A DNA stretch of 64,000 nucleotides from Lactobacillus sp. UCMA15818. Lineage in GTDB: Bacteria; Bacillota; Bacilli; Lactobacillales; Lactobacillaceae. Shown one piece after another: positions 1-8,558 of this stretch. Both the position numbers and the translations under genes were made by a program. The first letter of the stretch is position 1; each line of letters begins with the position of its first letter. The stretch is taken from assembly GCF_030400225.1 (NCBI RefSeq), contig NZ_VJYB01000002.1:314207-378206 (forward strand). The letters are read 5' to 3'. Under the pieces are notes generated by a model. That model was given only the letters and a program-made list of their open reading frames with translations. It searched no databases and was not told the DNA's origin.

Positions 1-70
1 AAATCACAGGAAGTGAATCAAAAGCTGACTTTTGAATACCAAAGAAAAGTCAAATATCATTAAAAAAATG

Positions 71-116
71 GATTAATGTTTTCTGTATTCAGCAGACATT
101 AATCTATTTTTTTTGT
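71..116 (+). terminator. Rho-independent terminator of an upstream gene
   Basis: A perfect 9-bp stem (GATTAATGT at 71-79, ACATTAATC at 96-104) is followed by a T-rich run. It probably ends a gene lying left of the window; no coding region is visible in 1-70. Confidence 0.75.
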
Positions 117-465
117 AATTTTTCGCAACAATTAATTAACAAAATAAAATTGTTAACTAAAACTGAAAGCGGTCTTACCATTGTGTCTTATGAGCCATAT
201 TTACACCTCTATCTATATTCTCAACAAGCTAATTAATTCTTTTTCTAGATAATATGCTAAATAATGAGTCAAAACCACTTATAATTCATGAAAGCAATCT
301 GAGAAATTCTCATAAAAAAACAGGCAGCAGCTGATATAATGAAGTTGGATAAAAGAATGTGACATAAGATGTTGAAATTTGAGTGAATAGATTAAGTTTG
401 CAATTTTTGCATTAAAATAGATTGACGCGAATTCTCTAAATATCAGAATTTGCTTTGGAGGGAAT
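117..465. other. Non-coding region upstream of the two-component system
   Basis: No supported gene. AT-rich. It holds an inverted TGAGA/TCTCA pair at 300-312; TCTCA recurs as an 11-bp-spaced direct repeat at 2625-2640 before the downstream operon, so autoregulation by the response regulator is possible. A TTGACG hexamer at 422-427 could be a -35 element, but no good -10 follows at the right distance. Confidence 0.4.
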
Positions 466-468
466 ATG

Positions 469-1158
469 ATGAGTAAAACAATTTTATTAGTAGAAGATGA
501 ACTCGGATTGGTCGCTTCTTTAAAAAAAGAATTACAATTTGAGAATTATCAAGTTTTGACTGCTTCTGATGGTGTCGCAGCTTTGAGCGTTTTTGATAAG
601 AATCAACAGACAATTGATTTAATCATTTTAGATTGGATGCTGCCTAAGTTAGATGGTTTAGGAGTACTTAGGCGAATTCGGCGGGATTATGGTATTCCAG
701 TTATCATGTTGACTGCTCGTGATTATACCGGAGATAAAGTGGCGGGTTTAACTGGTGGAGCAGATGATTATATTACTAAACCATTCGATATTGAAGAATT
801 GCTTGCTAGAATCACGGCTGTTTTGCGGCGACCAAGACAAATATTGGACAACTACCAAGTCTATCAACTCGATGATTTAGTTCTTGATACTGGGAAACGT
901 CGGATTACACGTGGGGACCATAGCATTCAATTGACGCAACGAGAGTATCGGTTGTTAGTGGAGATGTTTAAGGTTGTTGGTAAGGTGTTTACGCGTAATG
1001 AACTGCTTGACTTGGTTTGGGGCAGTGACTTTGAGGGTGAACCTAACATTGTGGATGTGTATATTCGCTATTTACGAAATAAAATTGATGAATTCCCTAA
1101 TTCAAAAAAACTAATTCATACTGTTAGAGGTGTTGGCTATTCACTGACAGACAACTAA
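469..1158 (+). CDS. OmpR/PhoB-family response regulator
   Basis: Response regulator of a two-component system. The N-terminal receiver domain (about 1-120) keeps the acidic pair in LLVEDE, the phospho-acceptor Asp in LILDWMLP (about D55), the switch Thr in MLTAR and the conserved Lys in YITKPF. A winged-helix DNA-binding domain fills about 130-229. I place the start at the second of two adjacent ATGs (469) because the GGAGGG ribosome site at 457-462 is 6 nt from it and only 3 nt from the ATG at 466. The histidine kinase gene follows 16 nt later. It probably controls the envelope operon downstream, by position. The inducing signal cannot be read from sequence. Confidence 0.93.
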   Translation: MSKTILLVEDELGLVASLKKELQFENYQVLTASDGVAALSVFDKNQQTIDLIILDWMLPKLDGLGVLRRIRRDYGIPVIMLTARDYTGDKVAGLTGGADDYITKPFDIEELLARITAVLRRPRQILDNYQVYQLDDLVLDTGKRRITRGDHSIQLTQREYRLLVEMFKVVGKVFTRNELLDLVWGSDFEGEPNIVDVYIRYLRNKIDEFPNSKKLIHTVRGVGYSLTDN

Positions 1159-1174
1159 CGGGAAGTGATGCTAG

Positions 1175-2557
1175 GTGAAGGTAAAGAAGATGAAAATAAA
1201 GATTAAGAAAGAACAAAATAGCGACTCAATTATGCTGCGAAGTTTCTTATTACTGATCACAGCAATAATTGTCAGTTTTAGTATTATTACAACGGTTGCT
1301 GTCGGACATCAGCTGCTGGAAACTAGCCGCACGACTTCAAACAATATTATTAAGAGTCTGGAGCGGACAGTGATTGATGGCGATCATGACTGGAAACAGT
1401 GGCGTTTCAACAGTACTTTGAATACCAGCACGAGTTACGTGCATGTTAGGAATATCCGCCAAGATGCCAAGACGAAAAACTACTATTCACCTGATGCTAA
1501 GAATCTATTGAAAATCAAGCCCCAGAAACTTTTTTTAATTCATGGGCTCTATTATCGTCCTAAGATCGGTTTCCTGCTTTATAATACGGGGCATGCCAAG
1601 GGAATTCATTATAGTTTATGGGTAAAATTGGATTCGCAATTGAAGATTTTGGAAAGAGTTATTATCATAACTGCAATCATTTTAGTTTTAACACTCCTGA
1701 CGCTGCCGTTATATATCAGGCTGATTGCCCAACGATTAACAGGTCCATTGAGTCAGTTAACTAAAAGTGCGGAAGCGATTTCTGTTAAAAAGATTCAGAC
1801 GACGGACAAGCTACCCATTCCGGCAACACCAACAGAAGTCAAGCAGCTGGCTACCAGTTTTAATCGTCTGCTGACAAACTTATATGATAAAACGGGAAAA
1901 GAAAAAATTTTTGTTTCGAACGCCGCCCATGAATTACGAACGCCGATTGCAACTATCCAAAGTCACGTTCAATTAATTCAAAGACATGGGCATGACCATC
2001 CGGAAATCGTTCAGGATTCCTTGGATTATATATACCAGGAAGCCGAACAAACGACAAAACTAATCGAAGAGTTACTGACCCTTTCGCGAGCAGACAAAAT
2101 GACGCTGACACTGCAAAAATATGATATCAGTCAGTCCTTACAGAAGCTTGCCAAGGAAATGAATTTACTTTTTCCACAGCAAATAATTACTGATATTCCA
2201 ACTATGATAGTTATTACAGGGCATCAAAAAAGCATTGAACAGATTCTGATTATCCTGTTGAATAATGCCAGTAAATATTCACCGCGGGATTCAGTAATTG
2301 GACTGACTCTTGAAAGAAGTTCTAACGGATTAATTATTAAGGTTGCTGATCAGGGAAGAGGAATTGCCGCGCAAGATAAGGAACATATTTTTGAAAGATT
2401 TTATCGTGCAGCTGACATTCGTGGTTCAATTACTGGCACAGGGTTGGGGTTGGCAATTGCCCAACAACTAGCTCTTTTAAATCATGCCACTTTGAGAGTT
2501 ACGAATAATCAAACACGAGGCACTATTTTTTCTTTAGAATTTAAAATTAGTTTCTGA
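1175..2557 (+). CDS. Sensor histidine kinase
   Basis: Membrane sensor kinase, 460 residues. Basic N-terminus, TM helix about 22-45, extracytoplasmic domain about 46-160, second TM about 161-183, then a HAMP linker. The H-box NAAHELRTP has the phospho-acceptor at about H252, the N-box is LLNNASKYSP, and the ATP-lid motifs are ADQGRG and GTGLGL. All catalytic boxes are present, so it should be active. The start may be GTG 1175 or ATG 1190; the latter has GAAGGTAAAG just upstream. It pairs with the response regulator before it and ends at a strong terminator, so downstream genes need their own promoter. Confidence 0.92.
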   Translation: MKVKKMKIKIKKEQNSDSIMLRSFLLLITAIIVSFSIITTVAVGHQLLETSRTTSNNIIKSLERTVIDGDHDWKQWRFNSTLNTSTSYVHVRNIRQDAKTKNYYSPDAKNLLKIKPQKLFLIHGLYYRPKIGFLLYNTGHAKGIHYSLWVKLDSQLKILERVIIITAIILVLTLLTLPLYIRLIAQRLTGPLSQLTKSAEAISVKKIQTTDKLPIPATPTEVKQLATSFNRLLTNLYDKTGKEKIFVSNAAHELRTPIATIQSHVQLIQRHGHDHPEIVQDSLDYIYQEAEQTTKLIEELLTLSRADKMTLTLQKYDISQSLQKLAKEMNLLFPQQIITDIPTMIVITGHQKSIEQILIILLNNASKYSPRDSVIGLTLERSSNGLIIKVADQGRGIAAQDKEHIFERFYRAADIRGSITGTGLGLAIAQQLALLNHATLRVTNNQTRGTIFSLEFKISF

Positions 2558-2571
2558 AATAATTTAATTTT

Positions 2572-2612
2572 AGCCCTTAGCGCTGCTAGTCATTCAGCTA
2601 AGGGCTTTTTTG
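2572..2612 (+). terminator. Terminator after the histidine kinase gene
   Basis: Perfect stem AGCCCTTAGC (2572-2581) / GCTAAGGGCT (2597-2606) followed by a T run. It separates the two-component genes from the envelope operon. Confidence 0.9.
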
Positions 2613-2624
2613 TTTCTAAAAAAA

Positions 2625-2672
2625 TCTCATAATCTTCTCAGTGAGCGTTACTTTTAACGATAACTAAAAGTT
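2625..2672 (+). promoter_or_regulatory. Candidate response-regulator box before the envelope operon
   Basis: TCTCA occurs at 2625-2629 and 2636-2640, spaced 11 bp start to start, the spacing typical of direct repeats bound by OmpR-family dimers. Just downstream lies an inverted repeat ACTTTTA / TAAAAGT (about 2651-2672). The position between the kinase terminator and the next gene suits an operator. Binding by the adjacent regulator is inference. Confidence 0.4.
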
Positions 2673-2724
2673 GCTAAACTTGAAATTGTTCAAGTGAGAG
2701 GGGCTAAGAAGGGGGAGATAAGCG

Positions 2725-3342
2725 CTGTTTTTAATTAAAAAAAAGTTCAGTTGGTTAATAACTGGTGCTATCTCTTTAATGTTATACATTATTTTACTGC
2801 TGCTGGTTTATTTAAAAGCACCATATTTCAGGTCCATAGATATGAGCTTGCAACAATTTATGCTGACTGTGAGGTCAAGTGGGCAAAATCAAATTTATCC
2901 CATTGTTTCGTTTTTCAGTAACATTGTAAGCACCTCTGTATTAATAATTATCATTGCAGTTGCTATCTGGCAGTATTTTCAACGAATAATAAATGCTGTC
3001 TGGGTAATATTTGTCCATCTTAGTAGCGTAATGTTAACGCTGTTAATTAATTGGCTTTCACAGGAGCTGCATCTTAAATACCCTGGGTTGGTATTAATTA
3101 ATGATCATATTCTGGCAACAGTCATTATTATCTTAATTGTTCTAACAATTATTCTCCCGATACTTGTTGATCAAGAAGTTCAGTTATTAACAATCTTGCT
3201 AGCTTTTCTGTGGCTGGGGTTGGTAATTACCGCACAGCTGTATAGTGGAGGAAGCTCTTTTACTGGAATGCTGGCAAGTTCGTTAGTAGCACTGGTTTGG
3301 TGGGAAATCATGCGGATAATTTATTTTGCCTGTGACTTTTAA
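2725..3342 (+). CDS. Degenerate, probably catalytically dead PAP2-like membrane protein
   Basis: About 205 residues, polytopic. It aligns along its length with the active PAP2 phosphatase at 5019-5669: both have LxAGW/VW-type helix starts, the tail VWWEIMRIIYF matches TWWEVMKLFYF, and DQEVQLLTIL matches DRELQFVVSL. The three phosphatase signatures are lost: K-x6-RP has become a stretch ending KYPG, PSGH has become INDH (only His kept), and R-x5-H-x3-D has become QLYSGGSSFTGM. The first ATG is 2779, but the open frame extends upstream and the translated LIKKKFSWLITG matches the paralogue N-terminus. A strong GGGGGAG (2711-2717) sits 7 nt before an in-frame CTG at 2725, so I take CTG as the start; ATG 2779 is the fallback. 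Role unknown; perhaps a non-catalytic partner of the active enzyme. Confidence 0.65.
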   Translation: MFLIKKKFSWLITGAISLMLYIILLLLVYLKAPYFRSIDMSLQQFMLTVRSSGQNQIYPIVSFFSNIVSTSVLIIIIAVAIWQYFQRIINAVWVIFVHLSSVMLTLLINWLSQELHLKYPGLVLINDHILATVIIILIVLTIILPILVDQEVQLLTILLAFLWLGLVITAQLYSGGSSFTGMLASSLVALVWWEIMRIIYFACDF

Positions 3343-3370
3343 ATTTTTACATTGAAGAAGAGGATTAAAT

Positions 3371-4312
3371 ATGGAGAAATTAACAATTGTTGTACCAGCT
3401 TTTAATGAAGAAGAAGTACTGAATAATACATTGCAAAGGTTATTAAAGATTGAAAGCAAACTAATTCAAGCTCAAATTCTCGACTATTCTTCTGACATTT
3501 TGGTTGTCGATGATGGCTCGGCTGATCAAACTTGGAAAATTATCAAGCATTATCATGAGAAAAATAAAAGTATTAAAGGAATTAGGTTAAGCAGAAACTT
3601 CGGTCATCAAAATGCATTAATTGCAGGGTTTCAAGCGGTTGTCGCTTCAGCTGATTTGGTAGTAACCATTGATGCGGATTTGCAGGATGATCCAGAATCA
3701 ATTAATGAAATGATCAATTGCTTTGCTGGTGGAGCTGAGATCGTCTATGGAGTCAGAAACGATCGAACCACAGATACTTGGTTCAAGCGTAATTCCGCAG
3801 CCCTGTTTTATAAATTATTAAATATACTTGGAGTTAAGCTGATTCCTAATCATGCCGATTTTAGATTGATGTCGCAGCGGGCGGTTAAAACCTTTTTGCA
3901 GTATAAAGAACGTAATTTATTTATCCGCGGAGTAATTCCATTATTAGGTTTTAGCACGGCTAAAGTCTACTACAAGAGGACTCCGCGATTAGCAGGAAAA
4001 TCAAAATATCCATTCAAGAAAATGCTGGCTTTTGCTTGGAACGGAATTACGTCATTTTCAATCATCCCTGTGAGATTCATCTTAGCACTAGGCATTTTCA
4101 CTAGTTCTCTGGGAGTCGTGATGTTCTTTTATTCAATTATAACTAAATGGCTGGGATTAACTGTTCATGGGTGGTCCTCCTTAATGGTTTCCATCTGGGT
4201 TTTAGGCGGTCTGCAGATGATTAGTCTAGGAATAATTGGTGAGTATATTGGGAAGATAATGACTGAAGTAAAGCAACGTCCACGATATACCATTCAAAGT
4301 TATCTAAAATAA
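3371..4312 (+). CDS. GtrB-like polyprenyl-phosphate glycosyltransferase (GT2)
   Basis: 313 residues. N-terminal GT-A domain with VVDDGSADQT and the metal-binding DADLQDDPE, the family motif GKSKYPFKKM at about 212-221, and two C-terminal TM helices (about 232-255 and 265-290). This matches the GtrB/CsbB/ArnC group, which load a sugar onto undecaprenyl phosphate at the inner membrane face. The sugar cannot be predicted. It lies between a PAP2 paralogue and a DedA gene, with a large GT-C-like protein at the operon end. This fits a system that glycosylates teichoic acid or another envelope polymer outside the membrane. Confidence 0.88.
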   Translation: MEKLTIVVPAFNEEEVLNNTLQRLLKIESKLIQAQILDYSSDILVVDDGSADQTWKIIKHYHEKNKSIKGIRLSRNFGHQNALIAGFQAVVASADLVVTIDADLQDDPESINEMINCFAGGAEIVYGVRNDRTTDTWFKRNSAALFYKLLNILGVKLIPNHADFRLMSQRAVKTFLQYKERNLFIRGVIPLLGFSTAKVYYKRTPRLAGKSKYPFKKMLAFAWNGITSFSIIPVRFILALGIFTSSLGVVMFFYSIITKWLGLTVHGWSSLMVSIWVLGGLQMISLGIIGEYIGKIMTEVKQRPRYTIQSYLK

Positions 4313-4363
4313 GGCAGTTCCAATGTTTTTAAATAGCATATTTCTCAAGAAAAAGGGGTTTCG

Positions 4364-5032
4364 TTGTTAATGATAAATCTAAATAGCTTTATAGTCAGCA
4401 TTGCTGGTCAAGGTACTTGGATAATATATGTCGTATTATTTTTAATAATTTTTTGTGAGACGGGATTAGTAATTATGCCATTCTTACCCGGTGATTCTTT
4501 ATTATTTTTGTGCGGGTCAATGGCAGCTTTATCCAATTCATTTTTTAACATCCAATTGTTGATAATTTTATTATCAATGGCGGCCATTTTGGGTGACAGT
4601 TTGAATTTTGAAGTTGGAAAGTATTTTGCAAGATCTTTTACGCAACCAAAATGGGCAAAATGGATTAATGCCGCTTATCTGAAAAAAGCAAACAGCTTCT
4701 TTAAAAATTATGGTGCCAGTGCAGTTTTTCTAGGTCGTTTCGCTCCCATAATCAGAACCTTGATTCCGTTTACTGCTGGAATTGGCAAAATGCCATATCA
4801 TAAATTTGCCTTCTTTAATATGTGCGGCGGCATTGTATGGGTTAGTTTTGTTCTTCTAAGCGGGTACTTCTTCGGGAATATTCCACTAGTAAAAAATCAT
4901 TTTGAGCTACTAATGATAGTAATTATCTTAATTTCGTTACTCCCAATTGTTTTATTTAAATTCAAGAAAAGTCAGCATTCTACTACTCGCAGTAAAGACT
5001 CGAAAAGAAGTGATTTGGATGAGAAAAAATAA
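4364..5032 (+). CDS. DedA-family membrane protein (UptA-like)
   Basis: 222 residues, multi-pass, with the DedA signature: an early acidic residue in FCETGLVIMPFLPGDSLL, then GDSLNFEVGKYF, and FLGRFAPIIRTLIPFTAGIGKM. DedA proteins include UptA, which returns undecaprenyl phosphate to the inner leaflet, so the neighbourhood (GtrB-like enzyme, PAP2 phosphatases) makes lipid-carrier recycling the best guess. The start is TTG 4364 or ATG 4370; AAAAGGGG at 4351-4358 suits either. The 3' end overlaps the next gene by 14 nt, which indicates translational coupling. The Lys/Arg/Ser-rich tail is cytosolic. Confidence 0.88.
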   Translation: MLMINLNSFIVSIAGQGTWIIYVVLFLIIFCETGLVIMPFLPGDSLLFLCGSMAALSNSFFNIQLLIILLSMAAILGDSLNFEVGKYFARSFTQPKWAKWINAAYLKKANSFFKNYGASAVFLGRFAPIIRTLIPFTAGIGKMPYHKFAFFNMCGGIVWVSFVLLSGYFFGNIPLVKNHFELLMIVIILISLLPIVLFKFKKSQHSTTRSKDSKRSDLDEKK

Positions 5033-5669
5033 ATTTTTAACAATAGTTGGCGGAGTAACGGCATTATTGTTTATTTCCTTGACGATTAGTATTAAAACTT
5101 CGGCGATTTGGCTGCAGACACTTGATACAGCAGTTCAAAATCTGATAGTACCTACTGTAAATCCCGTTGCTACAAAGTATATCAGCTTAATTGCCATTCT
5201 AGGCAGTCCGTTTGTTGCTATTTGCTGGACAATACTAATTGCTTTTCTACTGTGGCGAAAGGAACGCAATTTGATTAATGCAGGGTGGCTGCTGATTACT
5301 CAGTTCAGCGGCTGCGCGGGTGCTTTAATGATAAAGGAACTGGTTCATCGTTTTAGGCCGGCAGATCAAGTTATCAAAAATGGCGGTTTTAGCTTTCCAA
5401 GTGGTCATACTTTTGCAACAGCAATTGTTGTTTTAGCAGTCCTTTATTTCATTGTTCCTTGGCTGCAAGATCGAGAACTACAATTCGTTGTTTCCTTATT
5501 ATCAATCGGCTGGGTGATTCTAATTGGTTTTACACGATTATATTTAAGAGCACATTTCTTTAGCGATGTTTGCGGTAGTTTGCTGCTAGCCATTACTTGG
5601 TGGGAAGTCATGAAGTTATTTTATTTTAGACTTTGGCAAAAGTTCTTTCATACAAATAGGGGAAATTGA
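5019..5669 (+). CDS. PAP2-family phosphatase (UppP/BcrC-like)
   Basis: 216 residues, about six TM helices. All three PAP2 signatures are intact: K106-x6-R113-P114, PSGH at 127-130, and R173-x5-H179-x3-D183. The likely substrate is undecaprenyl pyrophosphate or another lipid phosphate. The open frame extends further upstream, but ATG 5019 matches the paralogue and overlaps the dedA end by 14 nt. It works naturally with the adjacent DedA and GtrB-like proteins in carrier-lipid turnover, and PAP2 enzymes of this type also give bacitracin tolerance in other Firmicutes. Its degenerate paralogue is at 2725-3342. Confidence 0.88.
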   Translation: MRKNKFLTIVGGVTALLFISLTISIKTSAIWLQTLDTAVQNLIVPTVNPVATKYISLIAILGSPFVAICWTILIAFLLWRKERNLINAGWLLITQFSGCAGALMIKELVHRFRPADQVIKNGGFSFPSGHTFATAIVVLAVLYFIVPWLQDRELQFVVSLLSIGWVILIGFTRLYLRAHFFSDVCGSLLLAITWWEVMKLFYFRLWQKFFHTNRGN

Positions 5670-5740
5670 TAAAAGGCAAAGATTTTTTCGAACATAAGAA
5701 ATGACATCCTTTACTCAATTAATTAAGGCAGGAAACGCAT

Positions 5741-7720
5741 ATGAAGTATTTTAAACAATTTTTTATAATTTCTTTGGGTATATCCCTGATAATCGGAATT
5801 ATTTCAAATTTATTTTATCCGCAAAATCTTAGCGAAACATTAATTGTCAGTGCATTATCGCTAGGGATTGGTTTTTGTTTGCCAAAATTCGCTTGCTGGG
5901 CGAATTCACTCTCAAAAAGCAGGGTTTCAAAAATAATTTACCTGATAATGGGTTTGATTTTAGTCGTACAATTGCTGATCCTCATCTTTTTCCCAGCGAC
6001 CGTCTACCATGATCCGTTTCGTGTGCTTCATGAGGCTGAATTACTAAGCCGCAATCACCCTGATTGGGATAATTCAACATATTTTTGGCGTTATTCCAAT
6101 AATGTTCCCTTGGCTTATTTCTTATCCTTGTGGCTAAGGCTGACTAATGTATTCCAGATATCAACTAATGCTGCATTACACATATTGTCCTTGCTTTTTT
6201 TGGATGGATTCATTATTTCAAGCCTGAAAACTTGTCTGAATTTTGTTAAAAGTCATACGCAGGTGTTAGCATTAGCTCTTTTTTTCCTATTAGGTCCATT
6301 CGCCTATACGTATTACCTGCAAGTCTTCTATTCTGATCTGCCAATCTTACTGATACTGTTATTGACCTTTAACTTGTTGGTACGCTGGCCCAAGAGCAAA
6401 AAGACTCAATTCATTAGTGCAATTTTTTTATTTCTAATAATCGTTTGTGGTCAGCTGATTAAAGCTAATCTGATTATTCTTTCAATTGCAATCCTGATTT
6501 TAATCATTGACTTATTTATGTATAAAAAACAGCTTTTGAGAAAAATGATTGTGCCACTTGCCGTGATCTTATTTGCTTTTGCGGCAACATTTCCAGCTAG
6601 TCAGGCAGTTAGTGCTGCTGCAGGTTTCAAGTCCAACAACCGTTATCAATTTCCGGTGGCCCATTGGATCTGGATGAGTTACAATCCTGCCAGCCATGGT
6701 ACATATAACGGCAGTGATGTGGGGAAAATGATTAGTTTGCCATCTAAGTCTTCCCGACAAACATATATTGCCAAGGCTTTGCCGGAACGTTTAAGTCGCC
6801 TAGGAATTAATGGGATATTACGGCAGTGGGTTGCAAAAGTTGGAATTTTGTTAAGTGTTAATGATATTCAGAGTGCTTATACCGGGGGCTTCATTCAAGT
6901 ACCGCGAGTCTATGTCAACTGGCAGTCAAAAGTGCATGTTTTAAGTCAGACGATTATGCGCAGCGGCTTCATCTGGATTTATTTGATTGCTTTGAGCAAA
7001 TGTTTAGAATTGCTTAAACGGCAGACAGAGCTCGATTCTATTCGTGAACTGGCTATCATTTTGGCAAGCGGTTATATTTTTTTTCACATGTTGCTGTGGG
7101 AATCAGAAAGCCGCTATGGACAAGTTCTTTTGCCTTTGCTGTTAATCATCAATACCCTGCCAATAAGAGAAGCAAAGGTTCAAGAAATTCAAAAAATGCA
7201 GGTTCGATTGTTTAGTTCTTTGCATACTAAGCTGGCCCCACTTATTGTTTGTCTGATTGTGATTTTGAGCAATCTTATTAATTGGCATGAACCTGCAGGA
7301 CAGATCATCGCTGCACAAAGAAGCCAGCTTTCCTTGCAGTATCATACGAAGGAGACTTGGGTAGCGCCTGGGAAGTTTGTTGCTCAACAAATGGTCATCA
7401 AGCACGAAGTTACGCTATTTTCAGTGGCAGTTCCGCAGGACTCAAAACTATCTGGAGAATTGATAAATTATCGGACGAAGCGGCATTATCTGCTAAAACA
7501 TGGGTTAAAAGCAGGCAGTTCATCATTAAGCTACCATGGTAAAATCACAGCGGGTTCTTATCAAATCTTTTTAATAAATAAAAATAGTCAGGTGCAGCCC
7601 ATCGAAATTGTTCAGACTGTTAATTATCAACTCGCGCCATACCCAGTCAAGATGAATGCACGGACTATCAGATTTGCATCATTAGTCTATAAGGCAACTT
7701 ATAGCAATGGAAAAAGTTGA
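5741..7720 (+). CDS. Large polytopic membrane protein, probable GT-C glycosyltransferase
   Basis: 659 residues with about 11-12 TM helices through residue ~500, then a soluble C-terminal part with small beta-rich stretches. The first loop after TM 3 carries acidic and histidine-rich segments (VYHDPFRVLHEAELL), as in GT-C enzymes that use polyprenyl-linked sugars. No exact family recognised. By context it should take the sugar made available by the GtrB-like protein (3371-4312) and transfer it to an envelope acceptor, in the manner of B. subtilis YfhO or Listeria Gtl proteins. SD AGGCAGGAAA precedes ATG 5741. It ends the operon; no clear terminator follows. Confidence 0.7.
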   Translation: MKYFKQFFIISLGISLIIGIISNLFYPQNLSETLIVSALSLGIGFCLPKFACWANSLSKSRVSKIIYLIMGLILVVQLLILIFFPATVYHDPFRVLHEAELLSRNHPDWDNSTYFWRYSNNVPLAYFLSLWLRLTNVFQISTNAALHILSLLFLDGFIISSLKTCLNFVKSHTQVLALALFFLLGPFAYTYYLQVFYSDLPILLILLLTFNLLVRWPKSKKTQFISAIFLFLIIVCGQLIKANLIILSIAILILIIDLFMYKKQLLRKMIVPLAVILFAFAATFPASQAVSAAAGFKSNNRYQFPVAHWIWMSYNPASHGTYNGSDVGKMISLPSKSSRQTYIAKALPERLSRLGINGILRQWVAKVGILLSVNDIQSAYTGGFIQVPRVYVNWQSKVHVLSQTIMRSGFIWIYLIALSKCLELLKRQTELDSIRELAIILASGYIFFHMLLWESESRYGQVLLPLLLIINTLPIREAKVQEIQKMQVRLFSSLHTKLAPLIVCLIVILSNLINWHEPAGQIIAAQRSQLSLQYHTKETWVAPGKFVAQQMVIKHEVTLFSVAVPQDSKLSGELINYRTKRHYLLKHGLKAGSSSLSYHGKITAGSYQIFLINKNSQVQPIEIVQTVNYQLAPYPVKMNARTIRFASLVYKATYSNGKS

Positions 7721-7843
7721 AATGGCTTATTTTTTGAATTTGATGAACTAGAATTATGATAAAGATAGTAAAATATTTAGCGAATGGTTTAAGTTTAATA
7801 AATCTGTAGCTATATGTGATTGGCAGTTCTAAGTCTTCTTTTA

Positions 7844-7874
7844 TTGTTAACCTTATTAAAATAATGGTTGACAG
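7844..7874 (+). promoter_or_regulatory. BirA-type biotin operator
   Basis: TTGTTAACC (7844-7852), a 13-nt spacer, then GGTTGACAG (7866-7874). This is the palindrome of Firmicute BirA boxes with two mismatches in the right arm. It overlaps the -35 hexamer of the bioY promoter, so biotin-loaded BirA would block RNA polymerase. The family rule is established; binding here is inferred. Confidence 0.85.
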
Positions 7875-7896
7875 TTAACTTTTGAATATTTACAAT
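7868..7896 (+). promoter_or_regulatory. bioY promoter
   Basis: TTGACA (7868-7873), 17-nt spacer, TACAAT (7891-7896). It is a near-consensus sigma-A promoter; its -35 lies inside the right half of the BirA-type operator. Confidence 0.85.
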
Positions 7897-7926
7897 GAGG
7901 ATATCAAAGTGAGAAGAGGGTAATTT

Positions 7927-8466
7927 ATGAAGAGTCAAAAGCTTCATCTTTTAGTATTATCAGGAATCTTGTTAGCAGCAATGATCGTTTGTTCACAGAT
8001 TACAATTCCGCTGCCAATCGTACCGCTTACAATGCAGACATTTGCAGTTGGGTTGATTGCAAGCCTGTTGCCAGTTACAGATAGTTTTACTGTATTGTGT
8101 ATCTATCTAATAATGGGTGCAATCGGGTTACCGGTTTTCGCCGAATTTTCTAGTGGATTAGCTGTTTTAACAGGACCAACTGCGGGCTATCTTTATTCAT
8201 TTCCAATATATTGTTTGATAACGGGATTGATTCTGAAGTACTGGGGAAAGAATTATTTGTCACTGTTCAGCGCAAATCTAATTGGAATGCTTGCTAGTCT
8301 TTTAATTGGTTCTTTGTGGATGCTTCCAAATCTGCATCTTAGTCTGCATACGGCACTGATGACAGGAATGATTCCATTCATTATTCCAGGAATTATTAAG
8401 GTACTGTTAGCTGTAGTAATTGCACAGCGACTGCAAGGAATAGTCCAAAGACAATTGATAGGGTAG
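7927..8466 (+). CDS. bioY: BioY biotin transporter (ECF S component)
   Basis: 179 residues, about six TM helices, with BioY features such as QITIPLPIVPLTMQTF near the N-terminus and PVFAEFSSGLAVLTGPTAGY in the middle. BioY is the substrate-binding S component that imports biotin, with or without the shared ECF energising module. SD AAGAGGG precedes ATG 7927. The BirA-type operator directly upstream supports the assignment and predicts repression when biotin is plentiful. No biotin synthesis genes are nearby, so the cell probably depends on uptake. Confidence 0.95.
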   Translation: MKSQKLHLLVLSGILLAAMIVCSQITIPLPIVPLTMQTFAVGLIASLLPVTDSFTVLCIYLIMGAIGLPVFAEFSSGLAVLTGPTAGYLYSFPIYCLITGLILKYWGKNYLSLFSANLIGMLASLLIGSLWMLPNLHLSLHTALMTGMIPFIIPGIIKVLLAVVIAQRLQGIVQRQLIG

Positions 8467-8507
8467 TTTAGCGATTCAATTATCTGAAGCAAAATACTTT
8501 TCTATTG

Positions 8508-8516
8508 TGCTATAAT
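8508..8516 (+). promoter_or_regulatory. Extended -10 promoter of the aminotransferase gene
   Basis: TGC-TATAAT, with the consensus -10 hexamer at 8511-8516 and a TG extension. No good -35 is seen. Confidence 0.6.
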
Positions 8517-8558
8517 GTTCCTTAAGTTTGAGATTTATTTACAATAAGGAGCATTCAG

